Below are positions 42,622-50,853 of a stretch of 64,000 nt of DNA, in pieces. The notes under the pieces are model-generated. The model saw nothing but the letters and a program-made list of their open reading frames with translations, searched no databases and had not been told where the DNA came from. The stretch's first letter is position 1; the number at the start of each line of letters is the position of its first letter. The DNA is from Cellulomonas xylanilytica. Its GTDB lineage: Bacteria; Actinomycetota; Actinomycetes; Actinomycetales; Cellulomonadaceae. The stretch covers positions 1 through 64,000 of the forward strand of contig NZ_BJUB01000005.1 of NCBI RefSeq assembly GCF_007989805.1, read 5' to 3'. The position numbers and the translations under genes are program-made.

Positions 42622-43599
42622 ATGATCGAGGCCCACGACCTCACGAAGAGATACGGCACCAAGACCGCGGTGGACGGCATCTCGTTCACGGTGCAGCCCG
42701 GCCGGGTCACCGGCTTCCTGGGCCCCAACGGTGCCGGCAAGTCCACCACGATGCGGATGATCATGGGCCTCGACCGGCCCACGCACGGCACCGTCACCGT
42801 CAACGGCCGTCCCTACGCCGAGCACCGCTCGCCGCTCACGCAGGTCGGCGCGCTGCTCGAGGCCAAGGCGGTCCACACGGGCCGCACCGCCCGCAACCAC
42901 CTGCGCGCCATCGCCGCGACGCACGGCATCGGGGACAAGCGGGTCAACGAGGTCATCTCGATGACCGGCCTGGACACCGTCGCCAAGCGGCGGGTCGGGG
43001 GCTTCTCGCTCGGCATGGGGCAGCGCCTCGGCATCGCGGCCGCCCTCGTCGGCGACCCGCAGACCCTGATCCTCGACGAGCCCGTCAACGGCCTGGACCC
43101 CGAGGGCGTCCTCTGGGTGCGCAACCTGGTCAAGTACCTGGCCGCGTCCGAGGGCCGCACGGTCTTCCTGTCCTCGCACCTCATGAGCGAGATGGCCGTG
43201 ACTGCGGACCACCTCATCGTCATCGGCCGCGGCAAGATCATCGCCGACGGCCCTGTCGACTCCGTGATCTCGGACGCCACGCGCGCCACCGTGCGCGTGC
43301 GGTCGCCGCAGGCGTCCGACCTGGCGGCGCGCCTGGCGGGCCCCGCCGTGACGGTGACGCCGGCCCAGGACGGGCTGCTCGAGGTGCACGGCGCCACCGC
43401 GGTCGAGATCGGCGAGATCGCCGCGCGGTCCAGCATCGTCCTGCACGAGCTCACCCCGCTGCAGGGTTCCCTCGAGGACGCCTACATGTCGCTGACGTCC
43501 GAGGCCGTCGAGTACCACTCGGCGGAGATCCCCGGCCAGCCCCACGCGGGCAGCCACGTCGCAGCACCCGCCGTGACCACCGGAGAGGACGCCCGATGA
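42622..43599 (+). CDS. ABC-2 type exporter ATPase
   Basis: A 325-aa ATPase of the CcmA/BcrA drug-export type. Walker A GPNGAGKSTTMRMIMG is at residues ~33-48; the signature is FSLGMGQRLGIAAALV; Walker B TLILDEPVNGLDPEG; and the H-loop region LSSHLMSEM. The C-terminal ~100 residues include a domain typical of this group (VRVRSPQASDLAARLAG). ATG at 42622 follows GAGGACAAGT; GTG at 42619 is an alternative. It is coupled by ATGA to its permease. Role: export of an antibiotic, lipid or bacteriocin-like compound; substrate unknown. Confidence 0.92.
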   Translation: MIEAHDLTKRYGTKTAVDGISFTVQPGRVTGFLGPNGAGKSTTMRMIMGLDRPTHGTVTVNGRPYAEHRSPLTQVGALLEAKAVHTGRTARNHLRAIAATHGIGDKRVNEVISMTGLDTVAKRRVGGFSLGMGQRLGIAAALVGDPQTLILDEPVNGLDPEGVLWVRNLVKYLAASEGRTVFLSSHLMSEMAVTADHLIVIGRGKIIADGPVDSVISDATRATVRVRSPQASDLAARLAGPAVTVTPAQDGLLEVHGATAVEIGEIAARSSIVLHELTPLQGSLEDAYMSLTSEAVEYHSAEIPGQPHAGSHVAAPAVTTGEDAR

Positions 43600-44465
43600 G
43601 CGCCGCCGTCGCCACCGAGACGCACCGCCACGCCACCCCGTCGACGGACTACAAGCTGGGCTTCGGCCACCTGCTGCGCGGTGAGTGGATCAAGTTCTGG
43701 TCGGTCCGGTCCACGACGTGGACCCTGTCGATCTTCCTGATCGCGACCGTCGGCCTGGTCGTCCTGATCAGCCTGGCCTTCGTCAACGTGCCCAGCCCGG
43801 AGGACGGTGGACCGCCCGCGGGCACCGCCGGCAACCCGCTGGACCCGTTGAGCATCGCCGTCACGCTGGCCCAGCTGGCCCTCGCGGTGCTGGGTGCGCT
43901 GACGATCACCAGCGAGTACAGCACCGGCATGATCCGGTCCAGCCTGACCGCCGTGCCCAAGCGTCTGCCGATGCTCTGGTCCAAGGCGATCGTGCTCGTC
44001 GTCTCGGTCTTCGCCGTCTCGCTGGTCGCGGTGGCGCTCGCCGTGGCGCTGCAGTGGCTGTTCTTCGACAGCAAGGACTTCTCGATCGACGTGACGGACC
44101 CGGAGATGATCCGCCCGCTCGTCGGCACCGCGGTGTACCTTGCGACCATCGCGCTGTTCTCGTTCGCGCTGGGTGCGCTCCTGCGGCACTCGGCGGCGGC
44201 GCTGGCCACGGTCCTCGGGCTCCTGCTCGTGGCACCGATCCTGTTCGGTTCCATCCCGTGGAAGCCGCTACAGCTGGCCAACCCGTTCCTCCCGGGCGTG
44301 GCGGGCCAGCAGTTCACCCAGACGACCGAGCAGCTCGAGGCGTCCGCCTCGTTCAGCGACGTCGGCGTGGACCTGACCGCCTGGCAGGGCTACGGGGTGC
44401 TGGTCCTGTGGATCGTCGTGGTCCTGGGTGTGGCGGCCGTGCTCCTGAAGAAGCGCGACGCCTGA
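43596..44465 (+). CDS. ABC-2 type exporter permease
   Basis: A 289-aa membrane protein with about six helices. LLRGEWIKFWSVRSTTWTLSIFLIATVGLVVLISL is the first helix region with the usual EWxK motif of these permeases. ALTITSEYSTGMIRSSLTAVPKRLPMLWSKA is the second conserved segment. The last helix, VLVLWIVVVLGVAAVLLKKRDA, ends in a dilysine-type tail. It overlaps the ATPase (ATGA). Together they form a two-subunit exporter of the type used for antibiotic resistance. Confidence 0.9.
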   Translation: MSAAVATETHRHATPSTDYKLGFGHLLRGEWIKFWSVRSTTWTLSIFLIATVGLVVLISLAFVNVPSPEDGGPPAGTAGNPLDPLSIAVTLAQLALAVLGALTITSEYSTGMIRSSLTAVPKRLPMLWSKAIVLVVSVFAVSLVAVALAVALQWLFFDSKDFSIDVTDPEMIRPLVGTAVYLATIALFSFALGALLRHSAAALATVLGLLLVAPILFGSIPWKPLQLANPFLPGVAGQQFTQTTEQLEASASFSDVGVDLTAWQGYGVLVLWIVVVLGVAAVLLKKRDA

Positions 44466-44477
44466 CCTGAGACACAG

Positions 44478-44513
44478 CGAAGGGGGCGGTCCGGATCCGG
44501 ACCGCCCCCTTCG
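44478..44513. terminator. Terminator after the ABC-2 exporter operon
   Basis: GAAGGGGGCGGTCCG (44479-44493) pairs with CGGACCGCCCCCTTC (44498-44512) around GATC; shared with the convergent RND gene. Confidence 0.9.
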
Positions 44514-44519
44514 TCGCGC

Positions 44520-47500
44520 TCAGACCGTCCGGCCGCGAGCCTTGGCCTTCTCGGCCAGCGTGTAGAGCACGGGCACCAGCACCAGGGTGAGCAGCGTCGA
44601 GCTGACCAGCCCGCCGATGACGACGATGGCGAGCGGCTTGGAGATGAAGACGCCCCCGCCGGTGAGCCCGAACGCCATCGGCAGGAGCGCGAAGATCGTC
44701 GCGAGAGCAGTCATCAGGATCGGCCGCAGGCGCTTGCGAGCACCCTCGGTCACGGCCTCGGCCAGCGGCCTGCCCGCCCGGCGGTACTGGTTGACCAGGT
44801 CGATGAGCACGATGGCGTTGGTGACCACGATGCCGACGAGCATGAGCACGCCGATCAGCGCCGGGACGCCCAGCGGGGTGCCGGTGAGCAGCAGCGCCAA
44901 GAGCGCGCCCGTCGCGGCGAACGGCACCGAGACCAGCAGGATCACCGGCTGGAGCAGCGACCGGAACGTCGCCACCATCACCAGGTAGACGATCGCGACG
45001 GCGACGAGCAGCGCGAGGCCGAGGTCCGCGAACGCGTCCTGCTGGTCGGTGGCCACACCGCCGATCGCGACGCCGGCACCGGCCGGGACGTCGAGGTCGT
45101 CCAGCTCCGCCTGGAGCGCGGTGGTGAGCGCGCCCAGGTCCTGGCCCGTCGGCGTCGCGGAGATCGTCGCCGACCGCTCGCCGTCGACGCGCGTCACCGA
45201 GGTGGGCACGTCGACCTCGTCGATGCTGGCCACCTGCGTCAGCGGCACGAGGCCCGTGGCCGTGGGCAGCACGACCGCACGCAGCTCGTCGAGCGTCGAC
45301 GGGCCCGCGGTCGCCACGACCGTCACGTCCAGCGGCCCCTCGCCCAGGTCGACCGTCCCGATCGGGCGCGGGCTCATCACCGCGGCGACCGTGCCGGCCA
45401 CCTGCGTCTCGGTGAGCCCCACCTCCGCGGCGGCCGCACGGTCCACCACGACCTGCACGGTGGGTTGGGCGGCGGCGAGGTTGTTGGTGACGTCGGAGGT
45501 GCCGTCGACACCCTCGACCACCGTCTGCACCTCCCCGGCGAGCTCCTCCAGCTGCACGGGGTCGTCCGACCGGACGACCACGTCGACCGTCGAGCTGCCG
45601 AACGCCGCACCGCCACCGGCGACGGTCACGTCGCCGTCGGTCCCCAGGTCGGCCGTCGCGTCCCGCACGTCCTCCTGGACCCGCTCGGCGTCCGCGTCAC
45701 CGTCGAGCGTGAGCGCGAACGTGGCCCGCGGGGTGCCGGAGCCCCCGGTGAACGCGGCCTCGGCCCCGCCGGACGAGCCGACCGTGGTCTGCACGGTGGT
45801 CACGCCGTCGACGCCACCGAGAGCCTGCTCGACCACCTGGGCGGACGCGTCCTGCGCCTGCAGCGACGTCCCCGGCGCGAACGTCTGCGTGACCGTCAGG
45901 GTGTCCTGGCCGGAGTCGCCGAGGAAGTTCGTCTCCAGGCGCGGGACCAGCGCGAGCGTGCCCGCGAAGATGAGGAAGGCGGCGCCCAGGGTGATCACGG
46001 GGTGGCGCAGCGCCGGGCGCAGGGTGGCCAGGTAGCCGCGCTGCAGGAACCCGTTGCGCTCGCGCTCCTCGGCCGCGTCGCGCGCAGGGGCGGCGTCGTC
46101 GGCCTCGTCGGCACCCGGCGTCACCTTGATGAACCAGTACGCGAGGACCGGCACGATCGTCAGCGCGACGAACAGCGACGCGGTCATCGCGATGGCGACG
46201 GTGACGGCGAACGGGCGGAACAGCTCGCCGACCATGCCGCCGACCAGCGCGATCGGCAGGAACACCGCGACCGTGGTGACGGTCGACGCGGTGATCGCCC
46301 CGGCGACCTCGCGCACCGCCGTGAGGATGGCGGTGCTCTTGGCCTCGCCGTACGACAGGTGCCGCTTGATGTTCTCGATGACCACGATGGAGTCGTCGAC
46401 CACCCGCCCGATCGCGATGGTCAGCGCACCGAGCGTGAGGATGTTGAGGGAGTAGCCGCCGACGTTGAGCCCGACGAACGTGACCAGCAGCGACAGCGGG
46501 ATCGAGATGGCGGAGACCAGCGTCGAGCGGACCGAGCCCAGGAACAGCAGGATCACGAGCACCGCGAAGACCAGGCCGAGCGCACCCTCGGTGGCCAGGC
46601 CATGGATGGACTCCTCGATGAACGGCGCCTGGTCGAACACGACCGCCACCTGCACGTCGTCGCCCAGCTGGGCCTCGAGCTCGTCGACGGCGTCCTGCGC
46701 GCCGTGCGAGACCTCGACGGTGTTGCCGTCCGGGGTCTTGGTCAGCGCCACGGCGAGCGCCGGCTCGCCGTCGAGGCGCGAGTAGGACGTCGCGGGGACA
46801 GGCGCGACGGCGACCTCCGCGACGTCGCCGAGCGTCACGGCCGGGTCGGCGCCGACCAGCGGCAGCGACTCGAGGTCCTCGACGGAGGCCAGCTCGCTGC
46901 CCACCTGCACGGACAGCGTGGTGTCGCCATCGTCGACCGTCCCCGTGGGCAGCACGACGCCGTTGTCCTGCAGGATCGTCGCGACGCCGGCGGGCGTCAG
47001 GCCGACGCCGGCGAGCGCGGGCAGGTCGAGCGTCACGGTCACCGCGTCGTCGGCGACGCCGGTCACCGTCACGTCGCGCACCCCGTCGATCTGCTCGAAG
47101 CGCGGCACGACCGTGTCCTGCACGAGGGCGGCCAGCTCGGCGTCGTCGGTGCCGGTCCCGCCTGAGATCGCCAGCTGCACCACGGGGAAGTCGTCGAGCG
47201 AGCCCGTGAACACGGTGGGCTCCACGCCGTCGGGCAGCGCCGTGCGCACCCGGTCGACGGCCTGCTGCAGCGACTGGGCGGAGGCGTCGAGGTCGCCGCC
47301 GTAGGTCAGCTCGACGGTCGTCGTCGACAGGCCGGTCGAGGACGTCGACGTGACCTTCTCCACCCCGTCGACGGCGCGAACGGCCTGCTCGACGGGCACG
47401 GTGACCTGCTGCTCGACCAGCTGCGGCGACGAGCCCGGGTCCACCGCGACGACGACCGCGGTCGGGATCTGCAGCGAAGGGATGAGCTCCTGCTTGAGCG

Positions 47501-47594
47501 ACCCGAGGCTGATCCAGCCGAAGACGGCGATGGCGATCGTCAGCAGCGCGACGACCGAGCGGTTGGCCAGCGAGAGGCGGGCAAGGCGGGACAT
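44520..47594 (-). CDS. RND-superfamily efflux permease (AcrB/SwrC-like)
   Basis: A 1024-aa proton-driven exporter of the HAE1 type. TM1 is SVVALLTIAIAVFGWISL; a large extracytoplasmic porter domain follows, then six helices with LGALTIAIGRVVDDSIVVIENIKRHL (the DD proton-relay motif), a second porter domain, and six more helices ending in LLTLVLVPVLYTLAEKAKARG. The duplicated plan is complete. No adaptor protein or outer-membrane partner is encoded nearby, as expected for a Gram-positive member (SwrC type). Start ATG at 47594 with GGAGGA. Exports lipophilic drugs or lipopeptides; substrate unknown. Confidence 0.93.
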   Translation of the reverse strand: MSRLARLSLANRSVVALLTIAIAVFGWISLGSLKQELIPSLQIPTAVVVAVDPGSSPQLVEQQVTVPVEQAVRAVDGVEKVTSTSSTGLSTTTVELTYGGDLDASAQSLQQAVDRVRTALPDGVEPTVFTGSLDDFPVVQLAISGGTGTDDAELAALVQDTVVPRFEQIDGVRDVTVTGVADDAVTVTLDLPALAGVGLTPAGVATILQDNGVVLPTGTVDDGDTTLSVQVGSELASVEDLESLPLVGADPAVTLGDVAEVAVAPVPATSYSRLDGEPALAVALTKTPDGNTVEVSHGAQDAVDELEAQLGDDVQVAVVFDQAPFIEESIHGLATEGALGLVFAVLVILLFLGSVRSTLVSAISIPLSLLVTFVGLNVGGYSLNILTLGALTIAIGRVVDDSIVVIENIKRHLSYGEAKSTAILTAVREVAGAITASTVTTVAVFLPIALVGGMVGELFRPFAVTVAIAMTASLFVALTIVPVLAYWFIKVTPGADEADDAAPARDAAEERERNGFLQRGYLATLRPALRHPVITLGAAFLIFAGTLALVPRLETNFLGDSGQDTLTVTQTFAPGTSLQAQDASAQVVEQALGGVDGVTTVQTTVGSSGGAEAAFTGGSGTPRATFALTLDGDADAERVQEDVRDATADLGTDGDVTVAGGGAAFGSSTVDVVVRSDDPVQLEELAGEVQTVVEGVDGTSDVTNNLAAAQPTVQVVVDRAAAAEVGLTETQVAGTVAAVMSPRPIGTVDLGEGPLDVTVVATAGPSTLDELRAVVLPTATGLVPLTQVASIDEVDVPTSVTRVDGERSATISATPTGQDLGALTTALQAELDDLDVPAGAGVAIGGVATDQQDAFADLGLALLVAVAIVYLVMVATFRSLLQPVILLVSVPFAATGALLALLLTGTPLGVPALIGVLMLVGIVVTNAIVLIDLVNQYRRAGRPLAEAVTEGARKRLRPILMTALATIFALLPMAFGLTGGGVFISKPLAIVVIGGLVSSTLLTLVLVPVLYTLAEKAKARGRTV

Positions 47595-47633
47595 GGATCC
47601 TCCGGCGGGGTCCGCGTACTTGTGCAACAGGTG

Positions 47634-47647
47634 ACGCGGAACCGCGT
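47634..47647. promoter_or_regulatory. ACGCGG-AA-CCGCGT palindrome in RND/SIP divergent region
   Basis: A perfect 6-bp inverted repeat with 2-bp spacer, 40 bp upstream of the RND start. It could be an operator, but GC-rich palindromes of this size can arise by chance. Confidence 0.35.
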
Positions 47648-47823
47648 CCAGGTGCGAGAACGTGCTCCGGGGCGAGGTCGTTCCCGGTCCGGAGCGCGTC
47701 GTGCGTCACAGGTCGGACGGCCTGGCCGAGCACCTCCCCCGGCACACCCTCGACGCCCGCGGCACACGGACAGCGGCTAGCGTGGGCCGCCGCAGGAGAC
47801 GTTCACCCCGACGAAGGACCTCG

Positions 47824-48684
47824 ATGACCGACGCACCGGCCCGCCCCCGCCCCGCACCGCTCGTCGGGGAGGTCGTCCGGACCGAACGCATCGCCGCGAC
47901 CATGGTCCGCGTCGTCGTCGGCGGAGCGGGCCTGGCCGCCTTCCAGCCGTCGCCCCACGCCGACTCCTACGTCAAGGTCGTCTTCCTCCCGCCGGGCACC
48001 GCCCGGCCCCTGCGCGAGGACGGCCGGCTCGACCTGGACGCGGTGCGCGCGGCACTCCCGCCCGAGCAGCAGCCCCGGCAGCGCTCGTACACGGTCCGCG
48101 CCTGGGACCCGGCCGCGCACGAGCTCACGCTCGACTTCGTCGTGCACGGCGACGAGGGCATCGCGGGGCCCTGGTCGGCGTCCGCGCAGCCCGGGGACGA
48201 GGTCCTCCTCGTCGGCCCGGGTGGGGCGTGGTCGCCGGACCCCGGCGCGGCGTCGTACCTGTTCGCCGGGGACGCCAGCGCGCTGCCCGCCATCGCGGTC
48301 GCTCTCGAGCGGCTCCCCGCCGACGCGGTCGGGCACGCCGTCGTCGAGGTGCACGGCCCCGAGGACGAGATCCCGCTGGCCTCCCCCGCCGGCATGCACG
48401 TCGTCTGGGTGCACCAGGGCTTCTCGGTCGCCGGCCTCGCGCTCGTCGACACCGTCACGGCCCTCCCCGACCTGCCCGCGCCCGTTAGTGTGTTCGTGCA
48501 CGGCGAGGCCGGGGTGGTGCGCGAGCTGCGTCGGCACGTCCGCGTCGACCGCGGCATCACCCGCGAGCAGCTCTCGGTCTCCGGCTACTGGCGGCTCGGC
48601 GCGGACGACGAGGGCTGGCGGGCCACCAAGCGCGACTGGCTCGCCACCATCGAGGAGTCCGAGGCGGCGGAAGGACTGGACTGA
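47824..48684 (+). CDS. Siderophore-interacting protein (FAD/NAD(P)H ferric-siderophore reductase)
   Basis: A 286-aa flavoprotein of the SIP/ViuB family, which releases iron from imported siderophores by reduction. The FAD-binding motif RQRSYTVRAWD is near residue 92; then VVHGDEGIAGPWSASAQPGDEVLLVGPGG; the NAD(P)-binding half has YLFAGDASALPAIAVALERLPAD and VFVHGEAGVVRELRRHV. The C-terminal SGYWRLGADDEGWRATKRDW is typical. Start ATG at 47824. It is three bases upstream of the VOC gene. Iron-regulated control is expected, but I see no recognisable IdeR box. Confidence 0.9.
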   Translation: MTDAPARPRPAPLVGEVVRTERIAATMVRVVVGGAGLAAFQPSPHADSYVKVVFLPPGTARPLREDGRLDLDAVRAALPPEQQPRQRSYTVRAWDPAAHELTLDFVVHGDEGIAGPWSASAQPGDEVLLVGPGGAWSPDPGAASYLFAGDASALPAIAVALERLPADAVGHAVVEVHGPEDEIPLASPAGMHVVWVHQGFSVAGLALVDTVTALPDLPAPVSVFVHGEAGVVRELRRHVRVDRGITREQLSVSGYWRLGADDEGWRATKRDWLATIEESEAAEGLD

Positions 48685-48687
48685 CCC

Positions 48688-49116
48688 ATGTGGAGCGTGA
48701 CGTTCGACTGCGCCAGCCCGGCGGTCATGGCCCGGTTCTGGGGTCCGGCCCTGGGCTACGTCGAGCCGCCCCCGCCCGACGGGTTCCCGACCTGGGAGGC
48801 GTGGGCGCGCCACCACGAGGTCCCTGACGACGAGCTCGACTCCGGCGCCTACCTCGCAGACCCCGACGGCGTGCTGCCGACCCTGTCGTTCCTCCGGGTG
48901 CCCGAGGGCAAGGTGGCCAAGAACCGCGTGCACCTCGACCTGCGCGTGTCGGGCGGTCGGTCCGTGCCGCAGCCGGAGCGGGAGGCGCTGATCGGCGCCG
49001 CGGTCGAGCGGCTGACGGCGGCGGGCGCGACCGTGCTGGCCGAGCACGGTGGGCCTGACGGCCTCGACCACCTGGTGATGGCCGACCCCGAGGGCAACGA
49101 GTTCTGCGTCGTCTGA
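48688..49116 (+). CDS. VOC (glyoxalase-like) domain protein
   Basis: A 142-aa glyoxalase/bleomycin-resistance/VOC-fold protein with two beta-alpha-beta-beta-beta repeats: VTFDCASPAVMARFWGPALGYVE and KNRVHLDLRV (His/Glu-type metal ligands), then ADPEGNEFCVV. It is single-domain and resembles the Glyoxalase-like DUF4440-neighbour group; no enzymatic identity can be assigned. It is translated just after the SIP gene, likely the same operon. Confidence 0.8.
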   Translation: MWSVTFDCASPAVMARFWGPALGYVEPPPPDGFPTWEAWARHHEVPDDELDSGAYLADPDGVLPTLSFLRVPEGKVAKNRVHLDLRVSGGRSVPQPEREALIGAAVERLTAAGATVLAEHGGPDGLDHLVMADPEGNEFCVV

Positions 49117-49135
49117 CGCCACCGGCGGACGGACG

Positions 49136-49209
49136 TGCCCCCGCCGGGGTTCGAACCCGGACTGTGCCGGGTTTAAGCCGGCTGCCTCTGCCAGTTGGGC
49201 TACGGGGGC
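49136..49209 (-). tRNA. Class I tRNA-like gene with anticodon UAA
   Basis: A 74-nt cloverleaf on the minus strand: acceptor GCCCCCG/CGGGGGC (7 bp), D-arm GCCC...GAGGC (four pairs with a bulged A), anticodon stem GCCGG/CCGGC with loop CTTAAAC (U33, anticodon UAA), a 5-nt variable loop ACAGT, T-arm CCGGG-TTCGAAC-CCCGG, discriminator A, no encoded CCA. UAA should decode UUA (Leu), but tRNA-Leu in bacteria has a long variable arm, and this one does not. It sits between a VOC gene and the ndh terminator. It may be a non-standard, pseudo- or regulatory tRNA. Confidence 0.8.
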
Positions 49210-49235
49210 TGCCCGCCATCCTGCCAGCCACAGCA

Positions 49236-49272
49236 CGCGAGCCCCCGACCCGCACGGGGTCGAGGGCTCGCG
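49236..49272. terminator. Terminator of ndh
   Basis: CGCGAGCCCCCGACCC pairs with GGGTCGAGGGCTCGCG with one mismatch, just downstream of the ndh stop; outer CCAGCC/GGCTGG extends it. It also lies upstream of the tRNA-like gene on the same strand. Confidence 0.8.
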
Positions 49273-49282
49273 TCGAGGCTGG

Positions 49283-50773
49283 TCAGGCGGTCTTGGCTGA
49301 GGACTTCGCCGCCGGCGACCCGGGCTCGGCCTTCTGGGGCGGCAGCGCCTTGTCACCCTCACCGGGCTCGACGGCGCGCGGCTTGGCGGGCACGGACGCG
49401 GCCCGGAACTCGGCGCGGGGGTCGTGCAGGGTGCCGAGCGCGACGACCTCGCGGCGCAGCAGCAGCGCACCGGTCCAGCCTGCGGCGATGCGGATCTTGC
49501 GGTTCCAGGTGGGCATGGCGGCCACGTGGTACGAGCGGTGCAGGACCCACGCCAGGAAGCCGCGGACCTTGACCTTGCCGAACATCTGGGCGACGCCCTT
49601 GTACATGCCGAGAGACGCGACGGCGCCGATGTTCTTGTGCTTGTAGTCGGTCACCTCGGCCGAGCGCAGGACCCGCGACAGGTTGTCGCCCAGGTGGTTG
49701 CCCTCGCGCAGCGCGTGCTGGGCGTTCGGGGGGCAGAACTGGCCGGGGTTGTACAGGTCCGGGACGGCCGCGCAGTCGCCGGCGGCGTAGGCGTCGGCCA
49801 CGACCGCGCCGTCCGCGTCGACCACCTGCAGGGCCGCGTTGCACGTGACCCGGCCCATCTTGTCCAGCGGCAGGTCCGAGTTCTGCAGGACGGGGTTCGC
49901 CTTCACGCCCGCGGTCCAGATGAGCGTCTCGGCGTCGAACTCCATCTTGTTGGACAGCACGACGTGCCCGTCGACACAGCTGTTCAGGAACGTCGAGAGG
50001 TGGATCTCGATCTGCCGCTTGCGCAGCTGCTCGAGCGTGTACCCGCCGAGCTCCTCGCTGACCTCGGGCAGGATGCGGGGCGACCCCTCGACCAGGACGA
50101 AGCGCAGCTCCTCCTGCTCGATCGCCTTGTAGTACTTCACCGCGGCGCGCGCCATGTCCTCGACCTCGGCGAGGGCCTCGATCCCGGCGAACCCACCACC
50201 GACGAAGACGAACGTGAGCATGCGCTTGCGCAGGTCCGGGTCCCACGTGCTGGCCGCGACGTCGATCCGGTTGAGGACGTGGTTACGGACCGCGATGGCC
50301 TCTTCGACGTTCTTGAAGCCGATGCCCTGCTCCGCCAGACCCGGGATGGGCAGCGTGCGGGCGACCGAGCCCAGGCCGACCACCAGGTGGTCGTAGGTGA
50401 TCCAGTACGGGTCACCCTCCTCCGGGGTGATCTGCACCGTGCGGCCCGCGTGGTTGATCTCGCTGACCTTGCCCTGCAGCACGTCGATGCCCTTGAGCGC
50501 GCGGCGGTGGGGGGCGACGACGTTGCGCGGGTCGATCGACCCGGCCGCGGCCTCGGGGAGGAAGGGCGCGTACGTCATGTACGGGCGGGGGTCGACGACG
50601 ACGATGGCCGCCTCCCGCTTGCCCAGCCGCTTGCGCAGCCGACGCGCCGTGTACAGACCGACGGTGCCGCCGCCGAGGATCACGACACGGGGCACCTTGC
50701 GCGGCTTGCCCGGACGGGCCGCCGCAGCTGTGCTGGTCGACGTGGTGGCGACATCGGAGACGGGGGTAGGCAT
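49283..50773 (-). CDS. ndh: Type II NADH:quinone oxidoreductase
   Basis: A 496-aa single-subunit NADH dehydrogenase that passes electrons to menaquinone without pumping protons. FAD motif VVILGGGTVGLYTARRL is near residue 30; NADH motif FVFVGGGFAGIEALAEV near 190; DAYAAGDCAAVPDL binds FAD; the C-terminal membrane-contact region is MYKGVAQMFGKVKVRGFLAWVLHRSYHVAAMPTW. The last ~60 residues are Pro/Ala/Lys-rich and variable. Start ATG at 50773. The T-rich -10-like TTATCA lies in the 80-bp gap upstream. Essential in many actinobacteria. Confidence 0.95.
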   Translation of the reverse strand: MPTPVSDVATTSTSTAAAARPGKPRKVPRVVILGGGTVGLYTARRLRKRLGKREAAIVVVDPRPYMTYAPFLPEAAAGSIDPRNVVAPHRRALKGIDVLQGKVSEINHAGRTVQITPEEGDPYWITYDHLVVGLGSVARTLPIPGLAEQGIGFKNVEEAIAVRNHVLNRIDVAASTWDPDLRKRMLTFVFVGGGFAGIEALAEVEDMARAAVKYYKAIEQEELRFVLVEGSPRILPEVSEELGGYTLEQLRKRQIEIHLSTFLNSCVDGHVVLSNKMEFDAETLIWTAGVKANPVLQNSDLPLDKMGRVTCNAALQVVDADGAVVADAYAAGDCAAVPDLYNPGQFCPPNAQHALREGNHLGDNLSRVLRSAEVTDYKHKNIGAVASLGMYKGVAQMFGKVKVRGFLAWVLHRSYHVAAMPTWNRKIRIAAGWTGALLLRREVVALGTLHDPRAEFRAASVPAKPRAVEPGEGDKALPPQKAEPGSPAAKSSAKTA

Positions 50774-50853
50774 ACCTCAACGGTAGCGGCGTGGGCATAC
50801 CGCCGCGCTCCGGGAGGCGGCCGGAAGGCGGTGATAATGCGCACACCGGGAAC

